Shown piece by piece: positions 11,330-21,987 of a stretch of 64,000 nucleotides of DNA (position 1 is the first letter of the stretch; the number at the start of each line of letters is the position of its first letter). Source of the DNA: Diphasiastrum complanatum (Eukaryota; Streptophyta; Lycopodiopsida; Lycopodiales; Lycopodiaceae); the NCBI GenBank assembly GCA_029204225.1, contig CM055096.1, forward strand, positions 71,987,349 to 72,051,348. The letters run 5' to 3'. Position numbers and translations under genes: made by a program. The notes under the pieces were generated by a model that was not told the origin of the DNA, ran no database searches, and saw only the letters and a program-made list of their open reading frames with translations.

Positions 11330-12010
11330 GTTGGATCGCTACTGGTGGGATTATTTTTTGATATGATTTGGTACAAAATCTGAAAGACAGATTATATTAC
11401 TGGATCGCTACAAATCCGTAGGACAGCTGGAGAAAGTTGGATTACTATGGTTCTACAGGACAGCTGGAATTGGATCATTGCTGTTTTTGCAGGTCAGATT
11501 GCTAGAAGACACACACTTGGATCTGCAGGATAGACTATTGGGAGCATATAAAATTTTCAGATTGCAGATAGCTGGAGGATTTGTTTCAAAATCTGCAAGG
11601 CAGATTATTGGAAGAGTTCGCTGAAGACCAGAACTGCAGGACGGATCATTTAACTCGGATTACTCTACAAATGCTTAGAAAACAGATTCTTGAAGTCAAT
11701 CACCATTATTTGTAGACCAGATTGCTGAAGTATCATCTCCAAAAACGGAGATCAAGGTACTGAAATTCTTCGTTTCAGGTCCAGAGCACTTCACCTACAT
11801 TGATTCACAGGTCCCAGGATTGCTTCAATTCACAAAGGGTTCCTGCTGCTTCCAGACAGATTGCTGGAAGAAATCTGATTGATACTCAGACAGATTGTGG
11901 AAGGTTGTTTTAGGTCAGTAAAGCATGCAGTGCCAAGGAATAGGATTGCTTGAGACATACCGATCAGTTTTGCAGGACAGATCTCAGAAGTCAGATTGCT
12001 AGAAGGACAG
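11330..12010 (+). repeat. Interspersed CAGATTGCTGGAAG-like repeats in the copia leader
   Basis: Variants of a CAGATTGCTGGAAG word recur about nine times with irregular spacing, for example near 11496, 11560, 11605, 11718, 11858, 11899 and 11989. They often carry a preceding GGA or a following GGATT. This looks like an old, decayed tandem array inside the untranslated leader. Confidence 0.6.
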
Positions 12011-12254
12011 AGTGATTACTTAGGTTCTATTTGAAAATTACATGCAAATATTTTCAAGAAGAACATCAAAAAAAATTTGGAACTGGCAAATTTTTTTTTA
12101 AACTACAAATTTAGCAAAACTAACAAAACTGATCATTGAATTCTTAATGTCATACAATGGCAAGTTTAAATATAGTATTATCCAAAGCAAGTAGACTTGA
12201 CGCCAAATATTCTCATGGATTGAGAATGTTGGGATATTGTTATAGGTGCCGAAA

Positions 12255-12257
<3 letters not shown>

Positions 12258-12325
<68 letters not shown>
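12258..12325. repeat. Compound (CT)16 (AC)18 microsatellite
   Basis: A pure CT run at 12258-12289 passes directly into a pure AC run at 12290-12325, inside the copia leader/gag junction. Confidence 0.97.
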
Positions 12326-12326
<1 letters not shown>

Positions 12327-12359
12327 CCGATAGAGAATTGAGAGAGTATATGGAACGGT

Positions 12360-12540
12360 GAAGCAAAGCTCATCCTATCATTAAGTTATTGGTTAAAGAT
12401 ATGATTATTCCACATATCAGAGATGCTGCTGGGACCCAAGGAAGCTTGGGATATTCTCAAGAATTGGTACGAGAATGCAAATCAATCTAGGGTTTTGTTC
12501 TTAACTAATAAGCTACACACCAGAGATGCACTGCACATTC
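12360..12540 (+). pseudogene. copia gag scrap
   Basis: A frame reads VKDMIIPHI-like just upstream and then GPKEAWDILKNWYENANQSRVLFLTNKLH. This is the typical copia gag pattern (EAWD-L-x3-YE-x6-L-L-x-L). It breaks off after LHTRDALH. Gag would form the particle shell; this fragment is far too short. Confidence 0.75.
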
Positions 12541-12694
12541 CGGGAATTTGCCCGGGACGCTGTTCAGGAACGTTTTTTTTTAGTAATATGGTATTCCAAT
12601 CGCAAACGTTTTTATGGGGGATCTGATGGTAGTTTAAATTTTTTTTTGAGCACTATAGGGACACTATGTTTGTCAGCAAAGAATCTGGTTTTTC

Positions 12695-12775
12695 ACAGCA
12701 GGATGAAGCATATTGAAGTACAAGCACTTTATCAGAGAGAAACTTCAGAATCATGAAGTTAGTCTAGAGAACTTC
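12695..12775 (+). pseudogene. Last residues of copia RNase H
   Basis: Across a frameshift the sequence reads MKHIEVQ followed by FIREKLQNHEVSLENF, the conserved end of copia RNase H that normally lies just before the polypurine tract and 3' LTR. The 3' LTR copy follows within ~15 bases, as expected. Confidence 0.7.
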
Positions 12776-12784
12776 TAAGAGTAG

Positions 12785-13085
12785 ATAATGATTATTTTAC
12801 CCCTAATGTTAGTAGGCCATGCATGCGAGCTATTTTAGGGGCCTAGGTTTTTATTAGCTTGGTTATAGCTCTATGCATATAGTAGGGCTCTAGAAGACTT
12901 TTGATAAAATAATTAGCTTGGCATTTACCAAGTATAGGAGCTAGATTTAGGAATAAGCTTTATGCTTTAGCTTTAGCTTTTGCCTAAGTTAAAGATAGGC
13001 AAATATTATATAACAGGAGCTGCGCCTTCCTCCATATTCCACTGTAGCGAGGTTCAGGATTATGATATGAATCTGAGTCATACTC
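12785..13085 (+). repeat. 3' LTR copy of the deleted copia element (5' truncated)
   Basis: Matches 10860-11172 with scattered substitutions and a small insertion (TTTAGC duplicated). Homology ends near ATGAATCTGAGTCA. Confidence 0.8.
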
Positions 13086-13481
13086 TAGCACAAGGCCAGG
13101 GGAGCTGTAAGTGATATTCTTGTAGCTACTCTATGAACACTATGTAGGATGGCTGCATGCCTTTCTGAGCAGGAAGACATCTGTAATATCCTTTGTTTCA
13201 CTGACAGTCACGCGTGAAATTGACAAAGTGTAACCTAATGACTTTCTTTTTAAAGGTTGTATGCGAAGTGCCCAATTCTAAGATTTATTCAATGGATACT
13301 GTTTGTAAAAGCGTTACTTGTTTTGAGCCACTAGGTTCATGATCTTTTATATCGCTTGTGATGTCTCAAGTTTTATAGTGGAAAACTTGGATTAGTGTAG
13401 CATTGTAAGTTTCTTTTTCAAGCATAGTAAAAAGCAGTTGTACCATATACTTAAACTCTATTTTTTTTTGTCAAAATGCAG

Positions 13482-13589
13482 ACTTTATCATGCAGTGTCC
13501 TTTTTGTGAAAAGCCTCTCCATGGAGACATCAACAATGAATATGTTAATATAGAGGTCAATCAACATATAGATGCCTGCCTTTCAAAAA
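13482..13589 (+). CDS. Exon-like block encoding a Rad18-type UBZ zinc finger
   Basis: The block follows a pyrimidine-rich stretch ending ATGCAG and ends at a GTTAAATC donor-like site. One frame reads MQCPFCEKPL, then an acidic/polar spacer, then VNQHIDACLS. The spacing CX2C...HX3C followed by L fits UBZ4 fingers, which bind ubiquitin in DNA-repair proteins such as Rad18 and the SNM1 group. The frame closes with a stop two codons past the donor, so splicing would be needed. Flanking exons were not found, and a deleted copia element lies immediately upstream. It may be a surviving exon of a live gene or an orphan. Confidence 0.45.
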
Positions 13590-14680
13590 GTTAAATCAAA
13601 TCTTTCAATTTTTTCTATCTGTACTCGAAACATGTACATCCCTGTACTTTTGCTTGTGGTTTTGAAGCTGCAAAAGAAGTGTCAACTTTTAGAGATGCTA
13701 GGGATTGTTGCCAGTCACACCTTTTTCAGTCTTTAATGTCCATGGGGCTAGTCATATAATGCCATTGTTTGTAAATGGCAATGTCATTGCTCTTATGCAG
13801 AATTTCATGCACCTTGCATGGGTAGTCAAGAGGTTCCTTTCACTTTCATGTTTATGGAAGATTATGCTCTCACAATATTGCGTTACAAATTTTTATACTT
13901 GGTTTCATCTGGTCTTATGTGGTCAACTATCATTGAGAAGTCAAAGTACGTGCATGATAGGAACTGAAACACAAGGTTAAATTGAGTATTGGTGGTGAAG
14001 ACAACCCAAAAGTGCTGGTCTAAGGTAGATGACAAAGACTTTGTAAGCAGTTACTCAGCTGCAGGTACACGAGTTGAAAATAATTTGCACTTTTACATGG
14101 TTTTTGCCTTGTGCTTCTTATAAATTCACCAGGGTTCTAATTAGAAGCTTGTGCATATGCTTGTCCTAGTACTTTGTTGCCAAATCTCTAAAATTCTGAT
14201 CCTTTGCTGGGCTTCTTGGATCACACTAGCCAAAGCATTCAAAGATTGTAAAACTCAACATATTCATTCTACATCATGATCATGTCAAACATTTGAGAGC
14301 TGCTCAACAAAAACTTTCAGATTAGTACACAGATTACATATTTCCTAACAAATTATTAAAGGGTAGGCATATATATATTGCTTGCCTATAGGCTCGAAAG
14401 GACTTCTATTGAAGGTGGGCTTACATGTAATTGAGAGCCATGTGTTGCCATGTTTTATGGAAACCATATGGTATGTGGCATGCTTGCATTATGATGAAGC
14501 TATTTGTTAATAGAAATCGCTTAAACATGATATAAGCATATCTCCCTTGAGGTAAAGGAGTTCTTATTGGGGTTTTGACAATCTGCGAGTAAATTCTTTG
14601 CGAGTTTTATTACAAATGATTTCTAAAATTGCATGGCACATGATATGCTATCAGATATATAGGCTTTATATATACTCATT
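13590..14680 (+). other. No gene assigned
   Basis: AT-rich. An open stretch at 13705-13980 could hold further exons of the UBZ protein, but it contains no recognisable domain and no clear splice frame. Confidence 0.4.
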
Positions 14681-14689
14681 TTATATTAG

Positions 14690-15075
14690 ATTAAAACTAA
14701 CTTTGATTATACCAATGGATTCTACATAAAAAATGGAGCACTTTTGCTTTTTGGACCATCTCAATCTGAACAATAGTAAGAAAGTTATGACAGTTCAATG
14801 TTTTTTAAACTAGAAAATATTTTACCCTTGTAACCTAAAAGGGGTAGCACGTCGGCGTGCTATCAATTTGAGTTAAAGACTAAAAGCTTAAATTGGTAGC
14901 ACGCCGGCATGCTACCCCTTTCAAGTTCCAAGAGAAAAAAAAAATTTATCTTAAAAAACTTTGAAGGGCGATAACTTTCTTAATATTGCTCGGATTGAGA
15001 TGATCCAATAAGCAAAAAATGCTCCATTTTTCATGTAGAATACATTGCTTTGATCAAATTTGATAAAAAAAAAAT
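14690..15075. repeat. Fold-back (long hairpin) element
   Basis: The left arm, from about TTTGATTATACCAATGGATTC, is mirrored by the right arm that ends at about 15060. Shared words on opposite strands include TTCTACATRAAAAATGGAGC and AATMRTAAGAAAGTTAT. The arm is ~170 bases with moderate divergence. The centre is much better conserved: 14839-14869 pairs with 14890-14920 with three differences over 31 bases. Each central arm itself contains a GTAGCACG-CGTGCTAC palindrome. There is no coding capacity. It fits a MITE or other fold-back element; transcribed, it would form a long hairpin. Confidence 0.8.
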
Positions 15076-15084
15076 GAAAATATT

Positions 15085-15515
15085 TTATTATTTCATCATC
15101 TCAATATAAGCTTAATAGTTAAGTTATAGCCTCCATCTAGAACATACAATAAAAATGTTTTTTTTTTTTACCAATGTTGATTTTGTGATACCTATCATAG
15201 GCTTGGCCACATACTATCATGTCTTTTAATGTATGGTCGTACATCAATCCTTGGCAGTAGACAAAAATGTTTTAGCTTGACAAATGTAAAATTAAAGTGA
15301 TTAAGTTTTGTACGTTCTCAATGATATAGCATATTATGTACAATTGTAGACATATCTTTTAGCTAATAAAAAAATAAACAACATGATAATGAAGTATACA
15401 AATAGATTTCACCCCCAAAAGCGAAGTAGAATAAATTTTAAAAAACCCAAAACATGTAGCATGCCATGTGCTATTTATTTGACGTAATTTAAAAACACTA
15501 AACTCGCAGATGATT
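15085..15515 (+). other. No gene seen
   Basis: AT-rich sequence with A and T runs and no recognisable motif. Confidence 0.6.
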
Positions 15516-15539
15516 TACTCACAATATGCCAAACTCCAG

Positions 15540-16020
15540 TGGCCAACATGCCTCCCACACTAGTTTGGAACTAGTCCTATAAGAAGATAGTTGTTGCAGC
15601 ATGGATGTGGCTGATGAAGCTGGTGATGTTTCGAAGGAAGCTGTCAATGTGGTTGATGAAATTGTCAATGTGGCTGGTGATGTTTCGGAGGAAGCTGTCG
15701 ATGTGGCTAATGAAACTGGTGTTCTTCCAAAGTTATTATTGCTCTCTAGCAAAATGTCCAGCTGGGCTCCCCACAGTTATAACATGTTTGCTCGTCTCTT
15801 CCACCCTAAGTGCCATTACCAATTCTACCTTTGTCTTTATTTTCCTGACATGGCCGGCAATCTGCTGGTTCTGCCGGATTGTGGATATGCATGGAGGCAC
15901 TTGGATTCGCATAGATTTGGAGCGTTGATGACTGGAGGTACGAAATCGATGTGGTGATGGTTTGAGCTACTTCGGTGATGGTGGTGAGTTGATGGTGAAG
16001 TGCTGCATGTGTAAGGTGAA
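15540..16020 (-). pseudogene. Retroelement gag fragment with CCHC zinc knuckle
   Basis: Read on the minus strand, ~15810 downward gives TCYNCGEP and, after a one-base shift, GHFARE: a retroviral-type CX2CX4HX4C knuckle broken in the middle by a frameshift. Downstream codons are a Ser/Thr/Ala-rich repeat (LATSTASSETSPA, ISSTTLTASFETSPASS), the product of a short internal duplication. Copia or gypsy origin cannot be told from this piece. Confidence 0.6.
15601..15720. repeat. Imperfect tandem repeat inside the gag fragment
   Basis: The plus strand carries variants of GATGTGGCTGATGAAGCTGG alternating with GATGTTTCGAAGGAAGCTGT, giving a ~21-base unit repeated about five times, in two alternating versions. 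Confidence 0.7.
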
Positions 16021-16735
16021 GATGAAAAGGGGAAGAGAAGAGAAGGGAATGAGACAAGCAGAGAGACCTAGAGAAAATGGGCTCTTTTTTTTGTGCCCTT
16101 CTAGATGACAAAAGAGAGGGGGGGGTGCCAGGATTGGCCAAAGAATGTTGATGTTTAAAAAGAAATACAGAAAAAGAAAAGAGAAAATAAGAAATAGAAA
16201 AAGAAAAGACGTTTTAAAACAAAAGAACACAAAATGAGCACTTGTATGTCTTTTTTTGGGCTTTTTTTTCTTTGAAAAATAGTATAGGGGGAGATGAGGC
16301 CTACTCTTTGGCTTGTGTGGTAGCATGAGTAATTTTCTGTTGCTCCGCGTCCCGGTTGGCTCTGATTTGGGTGGAAATCATCTTGGCGAACTGCTGATGA
16401 AGTGTCGCACATAGATGAGCAGTTTCAGAGATGGGACCAAACGTGGGGTGCATGCTGTAGAGCCATTGGGTAAAGCACTATCACTCCATTCGCAGTAAAA
16501 ATTGTGTAGTTCTCAAGGAGACACAGTAAAATGTACGATAGATGGGCAATTGGTAGCCAAGCTTTTTGGTTAGGATCAAAACAGAATTCGTCGAAACAGT
16601 TGTCCCATGTAGCATGTACTTTTGAGATCAACTCAAGAATGCGACAATTTTCAGCTGCTTCTGCTTCCACCCAATCGGGGCTATCCTTGTACTTATTATA
16701 AAAAATTTGAAGATTCCGCTACCAAAGAAATTTTC
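16021..16735 (-). other. Low-complexity and weakly coding-like sequence
   Basis: 16080-16260 is purine/A-rich on the plus strand, producing long meaningless Phe/Leu/Ser frames on the minus strand. A minus-strand frame at 16425-16670 looks more protein-like but shows no known motif. It lies between two minus-strand retroelement pieces and may be part of one. Confidence 0.35.
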
Positions 16736-16739
16736 ATGC

Positions 16740-17240
16740 TTTGCACTTTCTTTCTAAGATAGTGATATTAGATTTCGATAGGCTTACTTCGGGAGTGGAA
16801 TCTCGGATTCAGAGATAGTGTAATGGCACTTTGATTGTCACAGTAGAGGGTCGTTGGATGTGACTAGATAATTTCGATATCTGCAAGTAGGTTTCCCATC
16901 CACATTGCCTCCTTGGTAGCATTTGTGGCAGCTATGTATTTCGATTATGTGGAGGATAATGCTACTAAGGTCTGTTTCCGGTTGATCCATAGAATTGGGC
17001 CTTGATTGAACAAGAACACAAATCCAGAGGTCGATTTTCTTGCGTTGATATCTCCTGCCCAATCTGCATCTGGGTAGCCCTTTAGAATGTTGGCAGATTG
17101 GCTGCCTCCATAGCAAATACCGAGGTGTTTTGTAGTTTGGACATACTTCATGACTTTCATGAGAGCCTTCTAATGGATTGGACCTAGATTTGAAAGAAAT
17201 TGGCTGAGAGTGAAATTGTATAGACCAAATTGACCAAGAA
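16740..17240 (-). pseudogene. copia RNase H relic
   Basis: Minus-strand frames read ALMKVMKYVQTTKHLGICY, then GYPDADWAGDINARKSTSGF, then WINRKQTLVALSSTE with further TEAEY-type sequence in another frame. This is the full order of the copia RNase H domain, which digests the RNA template after minus-strand synthesis. At least two frameshifts separate the blocks. The start is preceded by a frame-shifted remnant of the connection region (QFLSN...IHWKAL-like). Confidence 0.85.
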
Positions 17241-18236
17241 ATAAAGGCCATCCAGTATTCCATTCTTTTCTTATGAAACATATTTTGAATATTAGAGCTT
17301 ATTACTCTAACTGATGAAATATAAATGCAGGTATCATTAGCTGAAGACAAGAAATGAAATTGTAGATCAATGCTAATAGTTTGATATGCAGGTTTTAGAA
17401 ATAGAATCTAATGATGAACCATTTTATGGTATGACTCCTAACCTTTTCTTAAGGGTATGTGCAGGTACTAAGAAGAGTACATGAAGAATGAATCTAAAGA
17501 AGCTTCTTAAAGCTTAAAGACAGTACCTGAAGAAGGATCAATTGAGTCTATAAAGAAGGCTCAATCGAGTCTATAAAGACTGGGAGAAGAAACCAAAGGA
17601 CTGATCACCCTTTGTGTCACACTCCACTATGATTGGGGATGGGCAACCCCTAGAAAAAAGGGCCTAGGAATTGATGAAAATTATGCAAGGTAAGATGGAC
17701 ATATACAAAGCCTTTCCCATGTCATGAAAAACACTTGGGTGAATCCCAATGTTGTAAACAAAGAAATATTCAACTTGAAAGTGGCTAACATTAAATGTTA
17801 AGCTGCCTACCTTCCATCCTTATCAAGATGTAACTTACCTACTTTTTCACATGGCTTGAAAGCCATAAGGCACCTAGGAAAATGCGCCCTCCTACTCCAT
17901 CCCTTTTGCTTTAACTAATTGATAAACACTCTCTCACACCTATACACCTCACCCTCTCACTTTACTTATCCTAGAGTCTCCCGTACACTCACACTCATTT
18001 TGGACACCTCAGCCACTCCCTAAAGGCTACACATTCCCTATAAAAGGACTAACTCGCCCCTCTCCCTATTTATTATTCATCTTCCATTCATTTTTGCTTT
18101 GTCTCTTGCTCTTGCTTCTTTGTGTGTAGGTGCTTGGAAGAAAGCTTGGAGCTATGGCTTGAGGAGGATCTGTCAAGCTTGGATTGGAATCATTTTTGGA
18201 ACCACTTACACACACACTCACCTTCTCTTACCTCTT

Positions 18237-18240
<4 letters not shown>
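17241..18240 (+). other. No gene; contains a TATA-like box in LTR-like sequence
   Basis: No coding motif. CCTATAAAAGGAC at ~18037-18049 is a strong TATA box followed by pyrimidine-rich sequence, as in many LTRs. No LTR partner was found in the window. Confidence 0.4.

Positions 18241-18320
<80 letters not shown>
18241..18320. repeat. (CT)40 microsatellite
   Basis: An uninterrupted CT run of 80 bases, 200 bases downstream of a TATA-like box. Confidence 0.98.
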
Positions 18321-18323
<3 letters not shown>

Positions 18324-18341
18324 CTAAAACTTTCACACCAT

Positions 18342-18715
18342 CCATAAGACTGATGGCCATGCATGTCACACCAGCCATGACTTGATGGTCATGCATGTCA
18401 CCACATCCATAATTTGATGGTTTTGCATGTCACGCCATCCATGACTTGATGGCTTTGCATGTCACATCATCCATAGCTTAATGGTCATGCATGTTTGATC
18501 TGGGAGTTGCATGTCTGATTTGAGAGCTTGCATGCCTGATTTGAGAACTTGCATGTATGATTTGAAGCTTGCATGTTGAAACTAGAGCTTGCATGTCGAA
18601 ACTAGAGCTTGCATGTCATACCATCCCTAGTCTAATGACTTTGCATGTTGGAACTGAAGCTTGCATGTCAGATTGGATTCATGCATGTCATGCCTCCTAA
18701 TGTCAAATGCCTGTG
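18342..18715 (+). repeat. GCATGTC tandem array with two unit types
   Basis: The heptamer GCATGTC recurs through the block. In the first half it heads a ~33-base unit (GCATGTCACACCATCCATGA, then CTTGATGGTCAT) repeated about four times. In the second half it heads a ~24-base unit (GCATGTCTGATTTGAGAGCT and variants) repeated about six times, and then one first-type unit returns at ~18615-18650. Units within a type differ by a few bases. Confidence 0.9.
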
Positions 18716-19090
18716 CATGCTCTTTTCTTGATCATTAAGCTTTTGCATGTCATAAGAAACTAATTTTCTTGGTATAAAATTATTTAAGAACCAAAATTTG
18801 TAAAATTTTGGTTGATGTAAAGATCTAAGAATCCATCTTCCCAAAACCATTGTATATGTATTTGGCCTTGGGCCAATTGATCTTGCATAATTTGAAAGAA
18901 AATCCTGAGAGGGGGGGGGGAGTGTCCCCATCTTGGCCCCTCAGCAAGTCTCTAGAATGAATGATTTTGTGATTGAATGTTAAATTCGTCACAAAGTTTT
19001 GGAGTTCTTTTTCAAGTTCAATTAAACTGTGTTTTGTTGATTTGTTTAAGTTACAACTTCTAAAGTCAGAACTTTAGTATTAGTAGACCT
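18716..19090 (+). other. No gene; G-rich tract
   Basis: GAGAGGGGGGGGGGAG at ~18907-18922 could be a slipped polypurine tract at the end of an element. Nothing else is recognised. Confidence 0.4.
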
Positions 19091-19335
19091 TTACTTCAAG
19101 TTCACACTGAGAGAGTTAATTGAGTAAGCAAGGTCGGGTCGAGTGTAGAGCATAACGTACATCAATGAACCGATTATGGAGTGAAATGGAGATTGCTTCA
19201 TTTCCTCATTCTCTGACTCGGATTTTGGACATTGCTCATTTGACAGCTTTAAACCAGGGTCGAGTGGGAAGTGGCTCGGTTTGCACTCGGCCATTCCATA
19301 TTTCTTCAACACATTGGTGAGGTATTTCTGCTGGA
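19091..19335 (-). pseudogene. copia reverse transcriptase / RNase H connection fragment
   Basis: The minus-strand frame reads LKKYGMAECKPSHFPLDPGLKL, an acidic spacer, then HSIIGSLMYVMLYTRPDLAYSI. This is the stretch between reverse transcriptase and RNase H in copia pol. It ends abruptly at 19091 and, on the other side, abuts a gag-like fragment from a different part of an element. Confidence 0.85.
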
Positions 19336-19339
19336 TGAT

Positions 19340-19620
19340 GAAAATGTGCCTGTTGGGTCAAATTCGAAAAATCGTTCTATTGGATCTGCAAGTTTTTTCC
19401 CTTATCTCCATGGTGTCTTTTGGATCTATTGGTGGATCTATCTGAACTGCTTCTTGAGCTCTCATTTGCCTCTCGTATGGCATCGACACATGCTTCACTA
19501 AAGGCCTTGTATTCACTTCTACGTTTCATATGGCGCCGAATGCTTTTTGGCAACCCTGCCATGAACCATGAGATCACACTAGAGTCAGGTACATTTGTGT
19601 ATTCTTGATATTGACCATGA
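19340..19620 (-). pseudogene. Retroelement gag-like fragment
   Basis: An open minus-strand frame reads SWFMAGLPKSIRRHMKRRSEY, then SEACVDAIREANESSRSS, a short helical and then Ser/Arg-rich segment typical of the region before a gag zinc knuckle. The frame ends in a Lys-rich stretch. Assignment is by pattern only; no knuckle is present. Confidence 0.4.
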
Positions 19621-20640
19621 TTGGAATTATGACTGGGGGAACCAGTTGCACTGGGTCTGCAATCTCAAATACGCTAGATTCGGTGGAAATTAGAGATCAT
19701 GGAGGTCAGGGTCTTGACACTTTTCCCGATCTTAATTGAATTTAGAACTAGATGTATCAGTGGGATTGTTTTCGTATTTTTGATATTTTCTGAATGTTTT
19801 TAGATTTTGATCTTCTAGGCACTTTGGTCAAATCTCCCTTGGATAATAATGATGGCATGCTTTGTGTTTTTGAATTTTTGTTGTTTCCTAGGGTGAATTG
19901 TCGAAAATAGTGTAGATCAAGGCACCTACTCTCACATATCCATCCAAAACCTTAGTGTCAATCAAGGCATCTGCTCTAGCCGATACATCCAAGATCATAT
20001 ACACAGATCAATGCACTTGTAATCAAAAATCCATCCAAGATCGTGACATTTTGGATGTTTCACTCTATAGGGTGGTTGTCAAGAACTTGATGAGTTTTTA
20101 TACTACCCCCTTTTTTTATTCACTTTTCTGATATATATTGTTTTTTAAGTTTCAAATCTATTCCTCTTTTTATGGGTTTAATTGGTCAAAAGAAAAAGAT
20201 GACCTGATAAAGGATTTTCTTCTTGTTTGAGCTTGATCAAAGATCTACTTATTCTGATGATGAGATTATCCTGGATAGGAAGAATTAATACTAGGCAAAT
20301 AAAAAGTTAAAAGGTATAGTAGTGATCGAAAGTATATACCCAGACTTGAGGAGAGACTAGTTACCATACTGGGTTTTCATTAACCAGTCTAAATCAATCA
20401 AATCGAGTTTAGAGGATGAACACCCCAAGGTTGAAACTTTTCAATTGGTTCATGACTATCAAAATGAATTGATGAAAACAAAAAAACAGTCAAAAGAGAT
20501 GGTGGATATAGTTAGCCTCTCGATATTCGAGTTAATTGTTATCCAGATAGATCTGATGTCAGAATTTTGCAATGGTTGTGCGAGATCCACGTCATCCACA
20601 CTGCCCTCTCTAAACACAGACCATGTCACAGTTCACTTTA
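19621..20640 (+). other. No gene seen
   Basis: AT-rich, no motif recognised. An open stretch at 20445-20654 has no recognisable domain. Confidence 0.5.
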
Positions 20641-21288
20641 GCACTTCTCAGTAACTGCACTATTTCACGCTCGTTGCCTACGCAGTCATTGTAACTGTTC
20701 CATGTATATATACATAATGGCAACTCATGTAAATGGTGATGAGACAATCTGTGAAGAACACATGCAAGTGGAGAAGAGTGAATCAGAGTTCCTGCTCAAA
20801 CTCCATTGTGTCTTAATTATCTGATTCCATAAGATCAGAGATCTTAGAGAGAGTGGAACTCATTCAAGGAATAGAGATAGTTATTTATTCTATAGCTAGC
20901 TAAGTAAGATCACTGCACACAGTGTGCCATTACTGTGAACCATTATTGGGCACAAGATTGTGATTTGATCGTTGTATTCACAACTGCTTAATTTAGATTC
21001 TCTATTTTCTTATGTGTATTGCACTACAAATGCTTTCTGATAATTTTCTTTCTCTACTGACACTCACTCAATTCAGAATGTCTAATCTCGAAGGAAGCAT
21101 GGTTGTCTCAGATGCCTAAGTGTTCGCTCCCTTCATAGTTGTCTCTGACACCTACTAAGACATTCCTCCATTCGATCTAAGTCAATATCTCTGTTGATAT
21201 TGTAGTTTTGGTAAAGATCCTATAAAGTTCTCTATGTTGGAGCTCTGTTTTCTATTCCGCACATAATTTATTCGAGAGCACTCCAACA
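20641..21288 (+). mobile_element. 5' LTR of a plus-strand copia element (left edge uncertain)
   Basis: The right edge is firm: CTCCAACA ends at 21288 and a tRNA-Met primer site follows. The sequence contains TATATATACATAATGG at ~20705, a plausible core promoter. No matching 3' LTR is present, because the 3' half of the element was replaced by gypsy sequence. Confidence 0.6.
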
Positions 21289-21291
21289 GAG

Positions 21292-21303
21292 TGGTATCAG
21301 AGC
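21292..21303 (+). other. Primer binding site, tRNA-iMet type
   Basis: TGGTATCAGAGC is the sequence complementary to the 3' end of initiator tRNA-Met used by most plant copia elements. It lies three bases after the LTR end. Confidence 0.92.
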
Positions 21304-21361
21304 TTTCATTCCAAACTACTTTTAGTATTCGAAACTGTTTACTATACTTAGATCATTCATC

Positions 21362-21985
21362 ATGGAAGGAACATCTTTAGAAATTCGCTTGATCAACAAG
21401 TTCAACGGTGATGACTTCCACATGTAGAAGTTCAAGATGAAGATGATACTCACAGAAAAAGAACTCTGGGGATACGTCAATGGTTCAATAGCCAAGCCGG
21501 TTGAACCTAACATGCTGACCGCCTGGGAAGCTAAGGATGGCAAAGCTCTTGCCATTGTATGTCTAAATCTAAAAGATTCACAAATAGCTCATGTAGCTAA
21601 CTGTTCTAGCTCCAAAGAAGCATGGGACATTCTTACTGGTCTATACGAAACGACAGATCATGAGTGAAGGGTCCTCAATCACTGATCATCTAAATGAATT
21701 CAAACAGCTACTCAATTAGTTAGCTGCAGTAGGTTCGCCAATATCAGATGAAGATGCTAACATGTCTCTTCTGTCTAGTCTTCCTCTCTCTTACGACAAT
21801 CTAGTATTGCTACTCAGTAATACTCCTGACTTGTCTCTCCAAAAGGTGACAACAAGTTTATTGTAGAAAGAAGTAAGAAGGAAAAGCTTATCCACTTTGA
21901 ATTTGAAGATAGTCGCTCTCTATTCGAATAAGCAATACCTCCCGAAGAAGAATTTTTTGAAGGACAAGAAGACAAAAGCTGAACA
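21362..21985 (+). pseudogene. copia gag, broken
   Basis: Begins at an ATG 58 bases after the primer site. It reads EIRLINKFNGDDFHM, then a TAG where Trp is usual, then KFKMKMILTEKELWGYVNG, and on through SSKEAWDILTGLYET. A second stop follows at 21665, and later frames carry LPLSYDNLV and a short segment before the zinc knuckle. In copia elements gag forms the particle; the early stop prevents that here. Confidence 0.85.
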
Positions 21986-21987
21986 AA

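Larger units (their letters stand above)
10852..13085 (+). mobile_element. Internally deleted Ty1/copia element with two LTR copies
   Basis: A segment starting TGTTAGAAATTAATGATTG at 10852 recurs at ~12785-13085, with long identical runs such as GAGCTAGATTTAGGAATAAGC and GATAGGCAAATATTATATAA. These are LTRs in direct orientation, ~1.5 kb apart. After the first LTR a motif CGTATTAGAAC (~11266) resembles a decayed tRNA-Met primer site. The internal part holds a long leader, a scrap of gag and the last residues of RNase H, with everything between deleted. The second LTR lacks its first bases. No target duplication was found. Confidence 0.85.

Noticed and set aside
15967-16326. Minus-strand Phe/Leu-rich frame resembling a membrane protein
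   Set aside because: It comes from an A-rich stretch; no start, conserved pattern or splice context supports it.
18342-18715. CRISPR array
   Set aside because: The repeats are contiguous variants without unique spacers, and the DNA is a plant nuclear sequence.
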